DNA of 64,000 nt, taken from positions 1 through 64,000 of IMG/VR virus record IMGVR_UViG_3300044904_000102. One strand, given 5' to 3'. The notes beneath the pieces are model-generated. The model saw only the letters and a list, made by a program, of their open reading frames with translations. It did no database searches and was not told the DNA's origin. The position numbers were made by a program, and so were the translations under genes. Positions 7,835 through 19,845 of the stretch are shown here, one piece after another; positions within the stretch are counted from its first letter, which is position 1; each line of letters begins with the position of its first letter. This DNA is from a virus.

Positions 7835-7990
7835 ATGACGGCTCCATGGAGTTTGATTTGTCTGGTTCTCGCGCTGGTGCTGTTCGCACTTGGCGCCTTC
7901 GCGTGGCCGATCCCGTTCGACGGCTGGCGCGTGAAGATCGTCTCGGCGGGCCTGATGTTCCTGGTCCTGTCGCAGCTGATTCGGGCTTGA
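7835..7990 (+). CDS. Small two-helix membrane protein
   Basis: 51 residues with two hydrophobic segments (LICLVLALVLFALGAFAW and VSAGLMFLVLSQLI) separated by PIPFDGWRVK, which suggests a hairpin in the membrane. Followed nine bases later by another small membrane protein. No function can be given from sequence; the pair sits between the portal and a methyltransferase. Confidence 0.55.
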   Translation: MTAPWSLICLVLALVLFALGAFAWPIPFDGWRVKIVSAGLMFLVLSQLIRA

Positions 7991-7999
7991 GAGGGGAAG

Positions 8000-8155
8000 A
8001 TGCTGCTTCTGATCATCATCTTGATCCTCCTGTTCGGCGTGCCCACCTTCGGCTACTACCGCGGCGGGCCCGCATGGGGAGGCGGCGCGCTGGGATTGAT
8101 CCTCGTCATCGTGCTGATCCTCTGGCTTCTCGGGCAGATTCAATTCGTGCGCTGA
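8000..8155 (+). CDS. DUF3309-like small membrane protein
   Basis: 51 residues with the layout of DUF3309: hydrophobic N-terminus (LLLIIILILLFGVPTF), a central GYYRGGPAWGGG motif, and a second hydrophobic helix GLILVIVLILWLLG. DUF3309 proteins are small bacterial membrane proteins of unknown role; finding one in a phage head region is unusual. AGAGGGGAAG precedes ATG 8000 as Shine-Dalgarno. Confidence 0.65.
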   Translation: MLLLIIILILLFGVPTFGYYRGGPAWGGGALGLILVIVLILWLLGQIQFVR

Positions 8156-8173
8156 AGACGTTGAAAGAATGCG

Positions 8174-8725
8174 ATGGCATCCGCAACCGTAAAACTCGCG
8201 TGGGATTACCGGGGCGTTCGCGTTGCCCCTTCGGGTGGGGATGGCCAAACGTACGAAGCCGCCGCCGCGTGGCTCGCCGAGCTGGGTTGCAATGAAGTCC
8301 AAGACTGGGGATGCGGCACAGCCTGGGCGAGGAAAATCTTCGTGCAGCGCGGGATCAGATACGTCGGGCTCGACATTGCTCCCGGCTTCGCCGATGAGAT
8401 CGTGAATCTGGTGAATTTCGTGGGGCAGACGGACGGCATCGTCATGCGGCACGTGCTGGAGCACAACTACGCGTGGAAAGACATCCTGCGCAACGCGCTC
8501 GCATCTTGCCGCCACCTGGCGCTGGTGATCTTCACGCCGTTCACCAGGGGCGAAGAGTGCCGCCTTGCCTGGAATGCGCGCGAGGGCGTCCCTGACCTGT
8601 CTTTGAACAAGACCGAGTTGACAGGCATCCTCGAGCAGTGGAAAGAGAAGCGGCTCAAAACGCCGACCCAGTACGGAGAAGAAACCATCTTCTTCGTTGG
8701 CGGAGAACGCGATGCCGTACTCTAA
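8174..8725 (+). CDS. SAM-dependent methyltransferase (class I)
   Basis: 183 residues with a Rossmann-type methyltransferase core: motif I VQDWGCGTAWARK (about 42-54), acidic loop YVGLDIAP (63-70), and IVMRHVLEHN (about 87-96) followed by LALVIFTPF, typical of a phage methyltransferase family seen near head genes. Substrate unknown. It overlaps the protease gene by 14 bases. Codons 58-153 (8345-8632) recur as an exact, circularly permuted copy inside the ParB-like gene at 56.8 kb; here the sequence is contiguous and ordered as expected for the family, so this is the donor or ancestral copy. Confidence 0.8.
   Translation: MASATVKLAWDYRGVRVAPSGGDGQTYEAAAAWLAELGCNEVQDWGCGTAWARKIFVQRGIRYVGLDIAPGFADEIVNLVNFVGQTDGIVMRHVLEHNYAWKDILRNALASCRHLALVIFTPFTRGEECRLAWNAREGVPDLSLNKTELTGILEQWKEKRLKTPTQYGEETIFFVGGERDAVL
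8345..8632 (+). repeat. Source copy of a 288 bp permuted repeat
   Basis: Two adjoining blocks, 8345-8512 (168 bp) and 8513-8632 (120 bp), are found base-for-base at 57149-57316 and 57029-57148, i.e. in swapped order with no gap or loss. Identity was checked by reading both copies in full for the 120 bp block and across the junctions and body of the 168 bp block. Confidence 0.95.
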
Positions 8726-10361
8726 CGTCAAGGAAGTCCCGGATTACGTGCCGAAGGAGAATCGTGCCCAATGGCGCGAAGTCTGGAACGGCGCCTACGC
8801 GGCGGCCATCAAGGACGGCAAGGGGAAAAAGGAAGCGGAGCAGTCGGCTTTTGCACAAGCCAACTCAGTTTCAGGGCCGAACGCAAAGAGCGACAAGGAG
8901 ACGATCATGAAATCCTTCTCGAAGTTCATCCCGTTCGCCAAGGTTGATGCGGCGCGCCGCGAGGTGTGGGGAATCGTCACCGCTGAGGTGCCGGACAAAG
9001 ATGATGAGGTCTGCGATTACCTCCTCTCGAAACCGTACTACCAGGCCGTGATCGACGAGATGGGCAAGGCCACGGCCGGGGAGAACTACTTCCCGCTGCG
9101 CTACATGCACCAACTCGAGGCGGTGGGGAAGTGCATCGGCTTCGATTTCCGCGACGCCGACAAGGAAATCTTCATGGGCTTCAAGGTCGTGGACGACCAA
9201 GCCTGGCAGAAAGTCGAGGAGCGAGTGCTCACGGGATTCTCGCATGGCGGCAAGATCGTCGGGATGCATCCGGACCCGAAGTTCGAAGGCTGCAAGCGCT
9301 ACGTCGCGGACCCCTCGGAAATCTCTCTGGTCGATAATCCCTGCCTGGCGAGCGCCCACTTCACGCACATCAAGGCGGACGGCACGGTCGAGCTCTGCAA
9401 GTTCCTGCGGGTCGAGCCCGTGGCGCCCGGCCGGTTGGAGGCCGTCGAGCGCTCCCTTGCGCTTCTCAAGATGCGGCTCTCCCTGGGCAAGTCGGATGAG
9501 TCTCTCGACCAGCGCCGGACAGCCGTTCAGGCGGCGATCCAGGATGATTACAGCGAACTGAGCAATGATCCCGCACAGGTCCAATGGGCATATCTGAGGG
9601 AGTTGTTCGACGATCATGCCATCTTCGGTAAAGAGGGCAAATTGTTTAGCGTGCCCTACACCATCGACGACAAGCAGAACGTCAAATTGGGCGCTCCCAC
9701 GCAAGTCCAGGTCGAATATCTGCCGGCCGGAAAGGCAGCGGGCGCAGCGCTTGTAAAGGTAAAGACGAAGCGCGTGGCAGGAGAAGACCTGCCAGCTTCG
9801 GCCTTCCTGATCGTGCTCGATCCGGACAAGACCGAGACCTGGAACCTGCCAGTGCGATTCTCGTCAGAAAAGAAATCGAAGAGTCACGTCCGGAACGCGC
9901 TCGCACGCTTCAACCAACTGAAGGGCGTGCCGCAGGCGGCGAAGGATGCGGCCTGGAAGAAGTTGGTTGCCCTGGCCGGCAAGTACGACATCGACGTGGC
10001 CACAGAGAAGGCGAAGCTTGCGGCGATCCAGGCGTGGATGCGCAAAGCCGTTCGGACCCACATCAACCAACTCTCGCGCACCGTCAAGGGTGGGAATATC
10101 GGTTATGCGCTCGCGACGCTCGACAATGATCTTGGCCGGCTCGCGAAGGGATTCAGTCAAGTTTCGCAACTCTCGCAGATCGTTGAGGCGCTCGCTTATC
10201 TGGTTTATAGCACGGCGGGAGAATCCGAGATGGAGGGCGACGACTCGCCTCTGCCCGGCCTGCTCGCCGACAATGTGGACGCGATCCTCGACACGCTCTT
10301 GCGGATGGTCGAGGAGGAGTCCGAAGAGGTGCGGGCCGATCTCAGCGCCCGCGTCTCCTAA
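8712..10361 (+). CDS. ChaB-like domain fused to head maturation protease (S78_2/XkdF-like)
   Basis: 549 residues. Residues 1-50 match the ChaB pattern (VPDYVPKENRAQWREVWNGAY). About 75-220 resemble XkdF/peptidase S78_2: VWGIVTAEVPDKDDEV, LRYMHQLEAVGK with a candidate catalytic histidine, and GFSHGGKIVG. This class processes scaffold and capsid during head maturation. Later regions (RRTAVQAAIQDDY, LFSVPYTIDDKQNVKLG) occur with such proteases in other phages. ATG 8712 is preceded by GGAGAACGCG; an upstream TTG (8697) is less likely. Position between portal and capsid supports the role. Confidence 0.75.
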   Translation: MPYSNVKEVPDYVPKENRAQWREVWNGAYAAAIKDGKGKKEAEQSAFAQANSVSGPNAKSDKETIMKSFSKFIPFAKVDAARREVWGIVTAEVPDKDDEVCDYLLSKPYYQAVIDEMGKATAGENYFPLRYMHQLEAVGKCIGFDFRDADKEIFMGFKVVDDQAWQKVEERVLTGFSHGGKIVGMHPDPKFEGCKRYVADPSEISLVDNPCLASAHFTHIKADGTVELCKFLRVEPVAPGRLEAVERSLALLKMRLSLGKSDESLDQRRTAVQAAIQDDYSELSNDPAQVQWAYLRELFDDHAIFGKEGKLFSVPYTIDDKQNVKLGAPTQVQVEYLPAGKAAGAALVKVKTKRVAGEDLPASAFLIVLDPDKTETWNLPVRFSSEKKSKSHVRNALARFNQLKGVPQAAKDAAWKKLVALAGKYDIDVATEKAKLAAIQAWMRKAVRTHINQLSRTVKGGNIGYALATLDNDLGRLAKGFSQVSQLSQIVEALAYLVYSTAGESEMEGDDSPLPGLLADNVDAILDTLLRMVEEESEEVRADLSARVS

Positions 10362-10393
10362 CCCTGAGCTTTCCCGGTCGCTCACTAACGCTT

Positions 10394-10408
10394 GCCGCCG
10401 CGGGCGGC
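10394..10408 (+). terminator. GC-rich hairpin before scaffold-like gene
   Basis: GCCGCC-gcg-GGCGGC, a 6-bp stem with a 3-nt loop, 15 bases before the ATG at 10423 and without a T-run. It may modulate transcription or translation between protease and scaffold-like genes; a chance GC-rich hairpin is also possible. Confidence 0.3.
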
Positions 10409-10422
10409 ACACGGAGGGAAAT

Positions 10423-11058
10423 ATGGAAACTCTCGAAAAGCTGGCGAAGGCCGTCACTGGCCTCGCTTCTCATTTCAAGAAGGCGGCCGAGCTTCACAAA
10501 GCGAAGGCGACCGCGCATACGGCGCTCGCCACGGCCCACAAGGGCCATGCCGAATTCTGCAAGGCCAAGTTCGACGGCATGGATGACGGCGACGCGCACA
10601 AGGCGTACTTCGGCAAGGTGCACGAGATTCACAAGGCGAAGGCGGCGCACCACGACGCGCTTTCGGCTTTGCACAAGGCGCATGCGGAGCACCTGGACAC
10701 GCTGGGCGACGGGCTCGGCGAGGAGAAGACGGCTGCCGCAAAGAGTGCTGTTGTGCCGGCTATCCCGGCAGATCTGAACGCTGCTCCTACCAGCGTCGAG
10801 GACATGGTGAAGTCGACGACCACGGGACTCGTCCAGTCGGCGCTCGAAATGCTCAAGAAGGACCCGACCGTGCAGGACGAGATCCGCAAGATGGTCCTGG
10901 CGGGCGTGACCTCCGCGTTGGGCGACAAGATCAGGCCCGATTCGGTGCGCGGCGTCCTGCCGACGCGACCCGGCCTGGAACTTGTGCCTCGCCCGGGCGG
11001 GTCCGAAATCCCGTTGACGGGATTGGACCCCAAGCTGGCGAAGTTCGTGCAGGCGTAA
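10423..11058 (+). CDS. Putative scaffolding or capsid-assembly protein
   Basis: 211 residues. The N-terminal ~95 residues are a long helical, His/Lys/Ala-rich segment with HK/HT/HKAK repeats (AELHKAKATAHTALATAHKGHAEF); the rest is helical with a Pro/Gly-rich end (RPGLELVPRPGG). The gene lies between the maturation protease and the capsid gene, exactly where scaffold proteins are encoded, and follows a strong ACGGAGGGAAAT ribosome binding site. No family is recognised, so scaffold is inferred from position and helical composition. Confidence 0.55.
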   Translation: METLEKLAKAVTGLASHFKKAAELHKAKATAHTALATAHKGHAEFCKAKFDGMDDGDAHKAYFGKVHEIHKAKAAHHDALSALHKAHAEHLDTLGDGLGEEKTAAAKSAVVPAIPADLNAAPTSVEDMVKSTTTGLVQSALEMLKKDPTVQDEIRKMVLAGVTSALGDKIRPDSVRGVLPTRPGLELVPRPGGSEIPLTGLDPKLAKFVQA

Positions 11059-11157
11059 GCTGCCTGAAACGAGATTGTGCGAGTCGTCTCCGGTCAGCGG
11101 CTCGGAACCCGAACACCCGGTCGCACGTCAAATTCAGATCGGAGAGAGGCACATACT

Positions 11158-12840
11158 ATGAGACTGCAACAGGACCTTTATGCTGCCGCGGCGTTCGCTA
11201 GCCGCGTGCACATGGCGAAGGCGCTGGGCTCGGACTCGGCGCTCGCCAAACTGTGCCTGGAAGCTCAAGCCCTCCCGCCCAAGGAATGGTCGCTTGAAAA
11301 CGACCTCGTCAAGCGGGCGGGGCGCGAGTACATCAAGGCATTGATGAAGGCTGGCGTGACCACCAGCCTCGGATTCAACTTCTATGACCTGCGGGGCCCG
11401 GCGTACCTGATCTTCCCGTTGAACACGCCGTTCATCCAGATGATCCCGAAGACCGGGAAGGTCAACGCCGGAGTCGGCACGGTCGCTCACTGGAAGGCGA
11501 CCCTGAACCCGAACGCCAGCTTCGTCTATGGAGGCGTCAAGGAGGGCCAGCGCAACGCCACCGCGACTCCCGACGAAGCGGACTACTTCGCCACGTACAA
11601 GGAACTCGGCGAGGAAGGCGGGGAAACCTTCACCGCACAATGGGCGGGCGAAGGCTACACAGACAACCTGGCGGACGAGCATTTCCGCAACCTGGCTCGC
11701 CTGCGCCTGCAGGAAGAGATGATCACCCTGTGGGGCAACGCCGGGCCGTCCACCATCCTCGGACAGACCACCGGCAACCTGGGGTTCGCCCTGGGGCAGC
11801 CGGACACCCCGACCGTGGTCGCGGCTGCTGATGCCGGAACGGGGATCGGCACCTCGGCGAACGTTTCTGTCGCCGTGATCGCCATCACCGCCATGGGCGT
11901 GAACCCGGGCGGGCAGGCGGGCTACAACATCCCGCCGACCGTCGCCAAGGGCTTGACCGCCTACACCACGCGGCTCAACGCTGACGGAACGTCGATCAAC
12001 GTCGCCGGCGGAATCTCGCAAATCTCAAATGTCGGCGCCGGCACCACGAACTCCGACGGCAGCGTGTACGCTTCGCTGTCGGCGGTGAAGGGCGCGGTCG
12101 CCTATGCGTGGTATTGGGGCGTCAACGCGAACGCCACGGTGAATACGCTCACGCTGGGCGCCATCACCGCCTGGCCGCACTACACCATCATCGCCAAGCC
12201 CACCGGCAGCCAGACCGGCAACGCAACCGGCTTCACGTCCGACAACAGCTTCCAGACGACCGACCTGGACGGCCTGGGCACGTACACCTTCAACAACGGC
12301 CTCGTCACCGACATGGACGGGGGCACTTTCACGCCGGCCGGCAACGGCCAGGTGAAGGAAGTGGAAGACGACCTGCGCGCTCTGTGGGAACTCTACCAGG
12401 CGCAGCCGGACGCCATCTGGTGTTCCGCCGACGTGCGCGCCTCACTCGAGTCGGCGGTAATCTACAGCTCGACTGGGACGAACAGCTACATCTTCCAGTA
12501 CACCAAGGACGCCCAAGGATCCTTGATGGGCGGCTTCCTGGTGACGAGCTACAAGTCGAAGTACAGCATCAACCCCGAGGGCGGAGCGGCCATCCCGATC
12601 CGGATTCACCCGATGTTCCCTCCCGGCACCCTGCTGTACGACATCAACACGAACCCGTATCCGCATTCGCGGGTACCGGCCGTGCGGCAATTCCTGCTGC
12701 AGCGTGACTACTACGCCATCGAATGGCCCATCGTCACGCGCCAGTGGACCTTCGGCACCTACATCCATGAAGTGCTGGCGCACTACATGCCGTGGATCTC
12801 GGCTCTCCGCACCGGCATCGGCCCATTCGTGAAGCCGTAA
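11158..12840 (+). CDS. Major capsid protein with an inserted Ig-like domain
   Basis: 560 residues after ATG 11158, which follows GGAGAGAGG. The N-terminal half (about 1-235) and the last ~170 residues read as one capsid-like fold; the end ([27 protein letters not shown]) resembles large capsid proteins of siphophages. Between them (about 255-400) is an Ala/Gly/Thr/Asn-rich beta segment ([39 protein letters not shown]) that looks like an inserted Ig/FN3-like surface domain. Assignment rests on position after scaffold, length and character; HK97 fold is inferred. Confidence 0.75.
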   Translation: MRLQQDLYAAAAFASRVHMAKALGSDSALAKLCLEAQALPPKEWSLENDLVKRAGREYIKALMKAGVTTSLGFNFYDLRGPAYLIFPLNTPFIQMIPKTGKVNAGVGTVAHWKATLNPNASFVYGGVKEGQRNATATPDEADYFATYKELGEEGGETFTAQWAGEGYTDNLADEHFRNLARLRLQEEMITLWGNAGPSTILGQTTGNLGFALGQPDTPTVVAAADAGTGIGTSANVSVAVIAITAMGVNPGGQAGYNIPPTVAKGLTAYTTRLNADGTSINVAGGISQISNVGAGTTNSDGSVYASLSAVKGAVAYAWYWGVNANATVNTLTLGAITAWPHYTIIAKPTGSQTGNATGFTSDNSFQTTDLDGLGTYTFNNGLVTDMDGGTFTPAGNGQVKEVEDDLRALWELYQAQPDAIWCSADVRASLESAVIYSSTGTNSYIFQYTKDAQGSLMGGFLVTSYKSKYSINPEGGAAIPIRIHPMFPPGTLLYDINTNPYPHSRVPAVRQFLLQRDYYAIEWPIVTRQWTFGTYIHEVLAHYMPWISALRTGIGPFVKP

Positions 12841-12873
12841 CATTCACACGGCTTCGTGGCGGCATTTGGTTCG

Positions 12874-12905
12874 GCGGCGGGGCGCACCGCATAGCGCCCC
12901 GCCGC
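12874..12905 (+). terminator. 12-bp GC stem-loop after the capsid gene
   Basis: Perfect inverted repeat GCGGCGGGGCGC / GCGCCCCGCCGC with an 8-nt loop, starting 33 bases after the capsid stop and followed by ATTCTTG. The stem is very stable but the T-tract is poor, so partial termination or mRNA 3'-end protection, giving high capsid over fibre expression, is the likely use. Confidence 0.6.
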
Positions 12906-12935
12906 ATTCTTGATAAGCCTGGCAGGAGGAGTGAG

Positions 12936-15869
<2,934 letters not shown>

Positions 15870-15937
15870 GACATTCAACCTAGCCTGATGATGAGGCAGG
15901 CAACTGGAGTTAGGCCAAGAAAGGGCAAGCCGGTCAA

Positions 15938-16927
15938 ATGAAGCTAGCGATATTTTTCATAAAAAACACTTTTGCGGGCTGGGCCTCACTCGGAGGCTAC
16001 ACCCAAACACTTCGCCGCATGGGGCATGAGGTAATCGAATGCTCCCTGCCCGGCAACCAACCCCATGACATCGTTCCGCTGCGCGCCAAGCTGCCGACCA
16101 TTGCGCAGCTTGCCGCCTGCGACGCGGTGATCAGCTTTTATCACGAGTACACCCAGGCGTGGCTTGCGGCGCTCTACGGGCTGGAATCGTGGTCCGCCAT
16201 AACGGACAGGGTGATCGCGCGCTTCGACGAGTCGATGGACCGCACCGACCTTAACTTGCCCGGGCGCTTGCCGGAGCTGCTGCTCTGGGCAAAACACTGC
16301 TCGTTTCCGGCCGCGCAGGACGCGAAGAAGTACGGCGGGCAATGGCAGCCGTTGGCAGCGGACACGACGATGTTTCAGAACGATGATGCCCTTATCTTGG
16401 CAGGTGGGCGGCCCGAGAAGAAGTACGGCGCCGCCTTCGTCGGGCAGCTCTATGGCCCGCGGCTCGAGTACGCGCGCCGGATGGCGCAACATCCGGAGCA
16501 AATCACGCTCCAATGCGGCCAGGTCGGCGTGCAGGAGCTCGACGGGATGCGCGAGCCGGAATCCACGCATCTGCTCGCGAAGACCTACCGGCAGATCAAG
16601 GTGTTCTTCTGCCTGCCGCCGCTCTCGCGGCTGATCGTCGGGAAGGTCTGCGAGGTGATGGCCTGCGGAACGTTCGTCATGTATCCGCGCCTTCCAGGCG
16701 AGGCCGCGGCGAACCTTTCGGTGTTCGAGGACGGGAAGCACATCGTCTATTACGAGCACGGGTACATCCGGGAGAACGTCAAGCAGATCAAGCGCTGGCT
16801 CGAGCACGACGAGGAGCGCGAGTCCATCGCGCGGGCCGGCTGCAGGAAGGTGCGCGAAGAGCTGAGCCTGGAGCGGATGCTCGATCAGCTCTTGACGCCG
16901 GTCGCGCGGCAGATGGTGACGGTGTGA
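15938..16927 (+). CDS. CgeB-like glycosyltransferase (GT-B, group 1 type)
   Basis: 329 residues. The C-terminal half carries the CgeB/Glyco_trans_1_2 pattern: KVCEVMACGTFVMYPRLPGE, FEDGKHIVYY, and a helical end ARAGCRKVREELSLERML. The N-terminal half is an alpha/beta domain (KLAIFFIKNTFAGWASLGGYTQTL). It probably moves a nucleotide-sugar glycosyl unit to a phage or host acceptor; donor and acceptor are unknown. First gene of a glycosylation cassette; its stop overlaps the next gene's GTG (GTGA). Confidence 0.75.
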   Translation: MKLAIFFIKNTFAGWASLGGYTQTLRRMGHEVIECSLPGNQPHDIVPLRAKLPTIAQLAACDAVISFYHEYTQAWLAALYGLESWSAITDRVIARFDESMDRTDLNLPGRLPELLLWAKHCSFPAAQDAKKYGGQWQPLAADTTMFQNDDALILAGGRPEKKYGAAFVGQLYGPRLEYARRMAQHPEQITLQCGQVGVQELDGMREPESTHLLAKTYRQIKVFFCLPPLSRLIVGKVCEVMACGTFVMYPRLPGEAAANLSVFEDGKHIVYYEHGYIRENVKQIKRWLEHDEERESIARAGCRKVREELSLERMLDQLLTPVARQMVTV

Positions 16928-17640
16928 TCGTCGAGACAAAATACGGTTTCAGCCTGAGCGTGGGCGATGGCAGCTACATCGGCGCGCAGATCCAGCAGCA
17001 CGGCGTTTGGGAGCAGCCGGAGACGGAGCGGGTGCGGTCGCTGATCCGGCCAGGGGACCTCACCGTGGACGCTGGCGCTCATGTTGGCTATTACTGCTGC
17101 TTGATGGCAGGGTGCGGAGCGCGCGTGTTGGCGTTCGAGCCCAGCCCGAAGCTCTTCGCGCTGTTGATCGAGAACGCAGCCCGCTTGCCGCACGTCGCTC
17201 CGCATCAGTTGGCGCTCTCAGACGTTGATGGCGAAACTGATTTCTACCTGCCGTCCGGATATGATGACGGCTTCGGGAGTCTGGGAGCGGCCGACCGCGA
17301 CGACCGCAGCCGTTCGATCCGGGCGCAGACGCGCCGCCTTGAAGAATTCCTGCCTCCGGGGCGCGTGCGCCTCGTCAAGATCGACGTGGAGGGCGCCGAG
17401 GCGCTGGTGATCAGCGGCCTGGGAACGCGGTTCATGGACGTGGACTATTTCCTGGTCGAGTGCATCGACCGGGCCGAGCGAGTCAAACGCCTGGGAAGTT
17501 CGGTTGCGGCCATCAACGCGTACCTGGCCGGGTTCCAGGCGTACGAGCACGATGCGACCGCCGGCTGGAAGCGGGTTCCGGCCGCGCGCAGCACGCAGGG
17601 GCCGAGCGTGCTGTTCGAGAATCCCATGGCGCAGCGATGA
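16924..17640 (+). CDS. FkbM-family methyltransferase
   Basis: 238 residues starting at GTG 16924, overlapping the preceding stop. Seen: TVDAGAHVGYYCCLM (motif I), VLAFEPSPKLFALLIENAA, and VRLVKIDVEGAEALVISGLG, the hallmark of FkbM methyltransferases that O-methylate sugars or small molecules. In a cassette with four transferases it probably caps or modifies a glycan. The long upstream extension of this frame is antisense-free shadow inside the preceding gene and is not used. Confidence 0.85.
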   Translation: MIVETKYGFSLSVGDGSYIGAQIQQHGVWEQPETERVRSLIRPGDLTVDAGAHVGYYCCLMAGCGARVLAFEPSPKLFALLIENAARLPHVAPHQLALSDVDGETDFYLPSGYDDGFGSLGAADRDDRSRSIRAQTRRLEEFLPPGRVRLVKIDVEGAEALVISGLGTRFMDVDYFLVECIDRAERVKRLGSSVAAINAYLAGFQAYEHDATAGWKRVPAARSTQGPSVLFENPMAQR

Positions 17641-17654
17641 AGGGAGCGTAATTC

Positions 17655-19064
17655 GTGATCTCGATTCTGGCGCCAAGCCGCGACCGACCTTCCGGGCTCT
17701 ACGGGATGATCGAGTCTGCCCGCGGGAACGCGCGCAGTCCGGTCGAGGTCGTTTGCCGCATCGACGACGACGAGCCGCAGGCTGCGGCCTACCGCGCCAT
17801 GCAATCGGCGGGGATGATCGACAAGCTCCTGGTGGGCCCGCGCATCGTGATGTCCGACATGTGGAACGTCTGCGTGCGGGCAGCCTCGGGCGACATCCTC
17901 ATGCTGGCGAGCGACGACGTGGTCATGCGCACGCCCGGCTGGACCCAGACGGTGGAGGACGCCTTTGCGGCGTCTGCCGACAAGCTCCTGCTCGTCCATG
18001 GCGACGATCTGGGGCCGGATGGCAAGTGGTTCCCCACCTTCCCGATCATCCATCGGCGCTGGGTGGAAGTGACCGGGCGATTCACCGCTCCGTACTTCTC
18101 CTGTGATTATGCCGACACCTGGCTATGGGAGGTTGCGAAGCAGCTTGGCCGGATTCGTTTCTTCCCCTACGTCACGGAGCACCTGCACTGGATCTTCCGC
18201 AAGTCGGTGGCCGACCAGACGGCGAAGGAGATTCGTGCCCGGGGAAACCGCGATCAGCCGCGGGCGATCTTCGACAGGCTGGCGCCTGAGCGCCGAGCCG
18301 AGGCGGAAAAGCTGCGAGCTTTCATGGTGCGCCCGAAGTGGTCGATCCTGGTGCTGACGCAGCCTTCGCGGAGCGTCCTGCTAAGCCGCATGCTGGCCTG
18401 CCTGCTCCCGCAGATGCGCAAGGCTCCAGGGGCGGAGATCGTGATCGGCTTCTTCAAGAATTCGCTGAGCTTGGGAGATCAGCGCCAGCGGATGACGGAG
18501 GCCGCCGAGGGCGAGTACGTCTCGATCGTGGATGACGATGACCTGGTGGCGCCGGATTTCATCGAGCGCATCCTGCCCTTACTGGACGGCGTCGACCAGA
18601 TCGGGTTCCGCCTGCAGCAATACACAGATGGCGTGCCGGGCAAACCCACAGTCATCTCTCTGCGCAATGAAGGCTGGTTCGACGATGCGCACGCGGAATA
18701 CCGCGACATCATGCAGCTCTGCCCCTTGAAGCGCGAGCTGTCGCTTGCGGTCAAGCGCGAGGGACCGCCCGGGGAGGATGCGCGCTGGGCCTGCGCGCTC
18801 AGCAATCTCGGCATCGTCAGGACGGAGCACTTCATCGACGATGCGATGTACTTCTACTACCTGCGCACGGGGAAGACCGACTCTCCGGGAACGATAGGCG
18901 CCCCGCCTTGGCAACCGCTCAAGGAAGCGCATCACGCAGCCGCGCCGACGGGGCCAGTCCCGAGGATTTCCCAGGCTTGTCCGAAATGCGGCAGCACGTG
19001 CGTCGTGCCCTCGAACGGCCAGATGGTTTGCAACCAATGCCAATATCAGGGGGTGACTGCGTGA
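17655..19064 (+). CDS. Bidomain GT-A glycosyltransferase with zinc-ribbon tail
   Basis: 469 residues from GTG 17655 after AGGGAGCG. Two family-2-like domains: 1-215 (SILAPSRDRPSGLYGMIES, GDILMLASDDVVM) and about 225-420 (WSILVLTQPSRSVLLSRMLA, EYVSIVDDDDLVAPDF with the DxD motif, GEDARWACAL). The second is clearly homologous to the whole of the next gene, so it arose by domain duplication. C-terminal CPKC...CNQC zinc ribbon (442-463) resembles the TerL tail. Likely glycosylates a virion or host surface component. Confidence 0.8.
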   Translation: MISILAPSRDRPSGLYGMIESARGNARSPVEVVCRIDDDEPQAAAYRAMQSAGMIDKLLVGPRIVMSDMWNVCVRAASGDILMLASDDVVMRTPGWTQTVEDAFAASADKLLLVHGDDLGPDGKWFPTFPIIHRRWVEVTGRFTAPYFSCDYADTWLWEVAKQLGRIRFFPYVTEHLHWIFRKSVADQTAKEIRARGNRDQPRAIFDRLAPERRAEAEKLRAFMVRPKWSILVLTQPSRSVLLSRMLACLLPQMRKAPGAEIVIGFFKNSLSLGDQRQRMTEAAEGEYVSIVDDDDLVAPDFIERILPLLDGVDQIGFRLQQYTDGVPGKPTVISLRNEGWFDDAHAEYRDIMQLCPLKRELSLAVKREGPPGEDARWACALSNLGIVRTEHFIDDAMYFYYLRTGKTDSPGTIGAPPWQPLKEAHHAAAPTGPVPRISQACPKCGSTCVVPSNGQMVCNQCQYQGVTA

Positions 19065-19834
19065 TCCTCTCGGCATCCGCGCCACGCTGGAGCATCCTGA
19101 TCGCCACGCAGCCGTCGCGCGCCACATATCTGCGCCGCCTGCTTGCGGTGCTGGCCCCTCAGGTCCTGCTTGATCCTTCGGTCAAGGGTCTCGTCAAGAT
19201 CGTCGTGCGCACGTCGGACCCGATCTTGGGCCTCGGCGACAACCGGCAAATCATGCGGGAAGAGGCGCAGGGGGTGTACAGCAACTTCGTCGATGATGAT
19301 GACTTGGTTGCGCCTGATTACGTGGCCCAGATCGTGACGCTGCTCGATGGCGTGGACTACGTGAGCTATGACTTCCAAGAGTATGCGGACGGCGTGCCGC
19401 GCCCGCCCACCCACGTCTCGCTGCACCATGGGCCGTGGCATCAGGACAAGACCGGACTCTGGCGTGACATCGTGCACTTCTGCCCGATCAAAACCGCGCT
19501 GGCGCTGGCCGCGCCGATGGAGGGCGGCTACGGGGAAGACCAGCGCTGGACGGACAAGATGCGCGCGCTCGGCATCGTCAAAACCGAGCACCACATCGAC
19601 GCGCCGATCCACTTCCTGTACTTCCGAAGCCGGAAGGCGGACGGGGCGAAATGCATGGCCCCGGGCCGGAAGATCACAGCCGTGCAGGAGGCGCCGGTCC
19701 AGCGGGAAGCACCACGGCCTGCATCCCTGGAACATGGGACGGAAATGCTGCCCTGCCCCCAATGCGGGATTGCCGGGCTGCTGATTCCCGCAAACGGTGG
19801 GCTGCATTGCAACCAATGTGGTTCAAATTTCTGA
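19061..19834 (+). CDS. GT-A glycosyltransferase with zinc-ribbon tail
   Basis: 257 residues from GTG 19061, overlapping the previous stop (GTGA). Seen: WSILIATQPSRATYLRRLLA, YSNFVDDDDLVAPDY (DxD), GEDQRWTDKMRALGIVKTEH. It aligns along its length with the second domain of the preceding protein, so the two are paralogues in tandem. The C-terminus ends in CPQC...CNQCGSNF (from residue 232), the same zinc-ribbon type as in TerL and the preceding transferase. Confidence 0.8.
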   Translation: MILSASAPRWSILIATQPSRATYLRRLLAVLAPQVLLDPSVKGLVKIVVRTSDPILGLGDNRQIMREEAQGVYSNFVDDDDLVAPDYVAQIVTLLDGVDYVSYDFQEYADGVPRPPTHVSLHHGPWHQDKTGLWRDIVHFCPIKTALALAAPMEGGYGEDQRWTDKMRALGIVKTEHHIDAPIHFLYFRSRKADGAKCMAPGRKITAVQEAPVQREAPRPASLEHGTEMLPCPQCGIAGLLIPANGGLHCNQCGSNF

Positions 19835-19845
19835 GGGAGGTCGTT

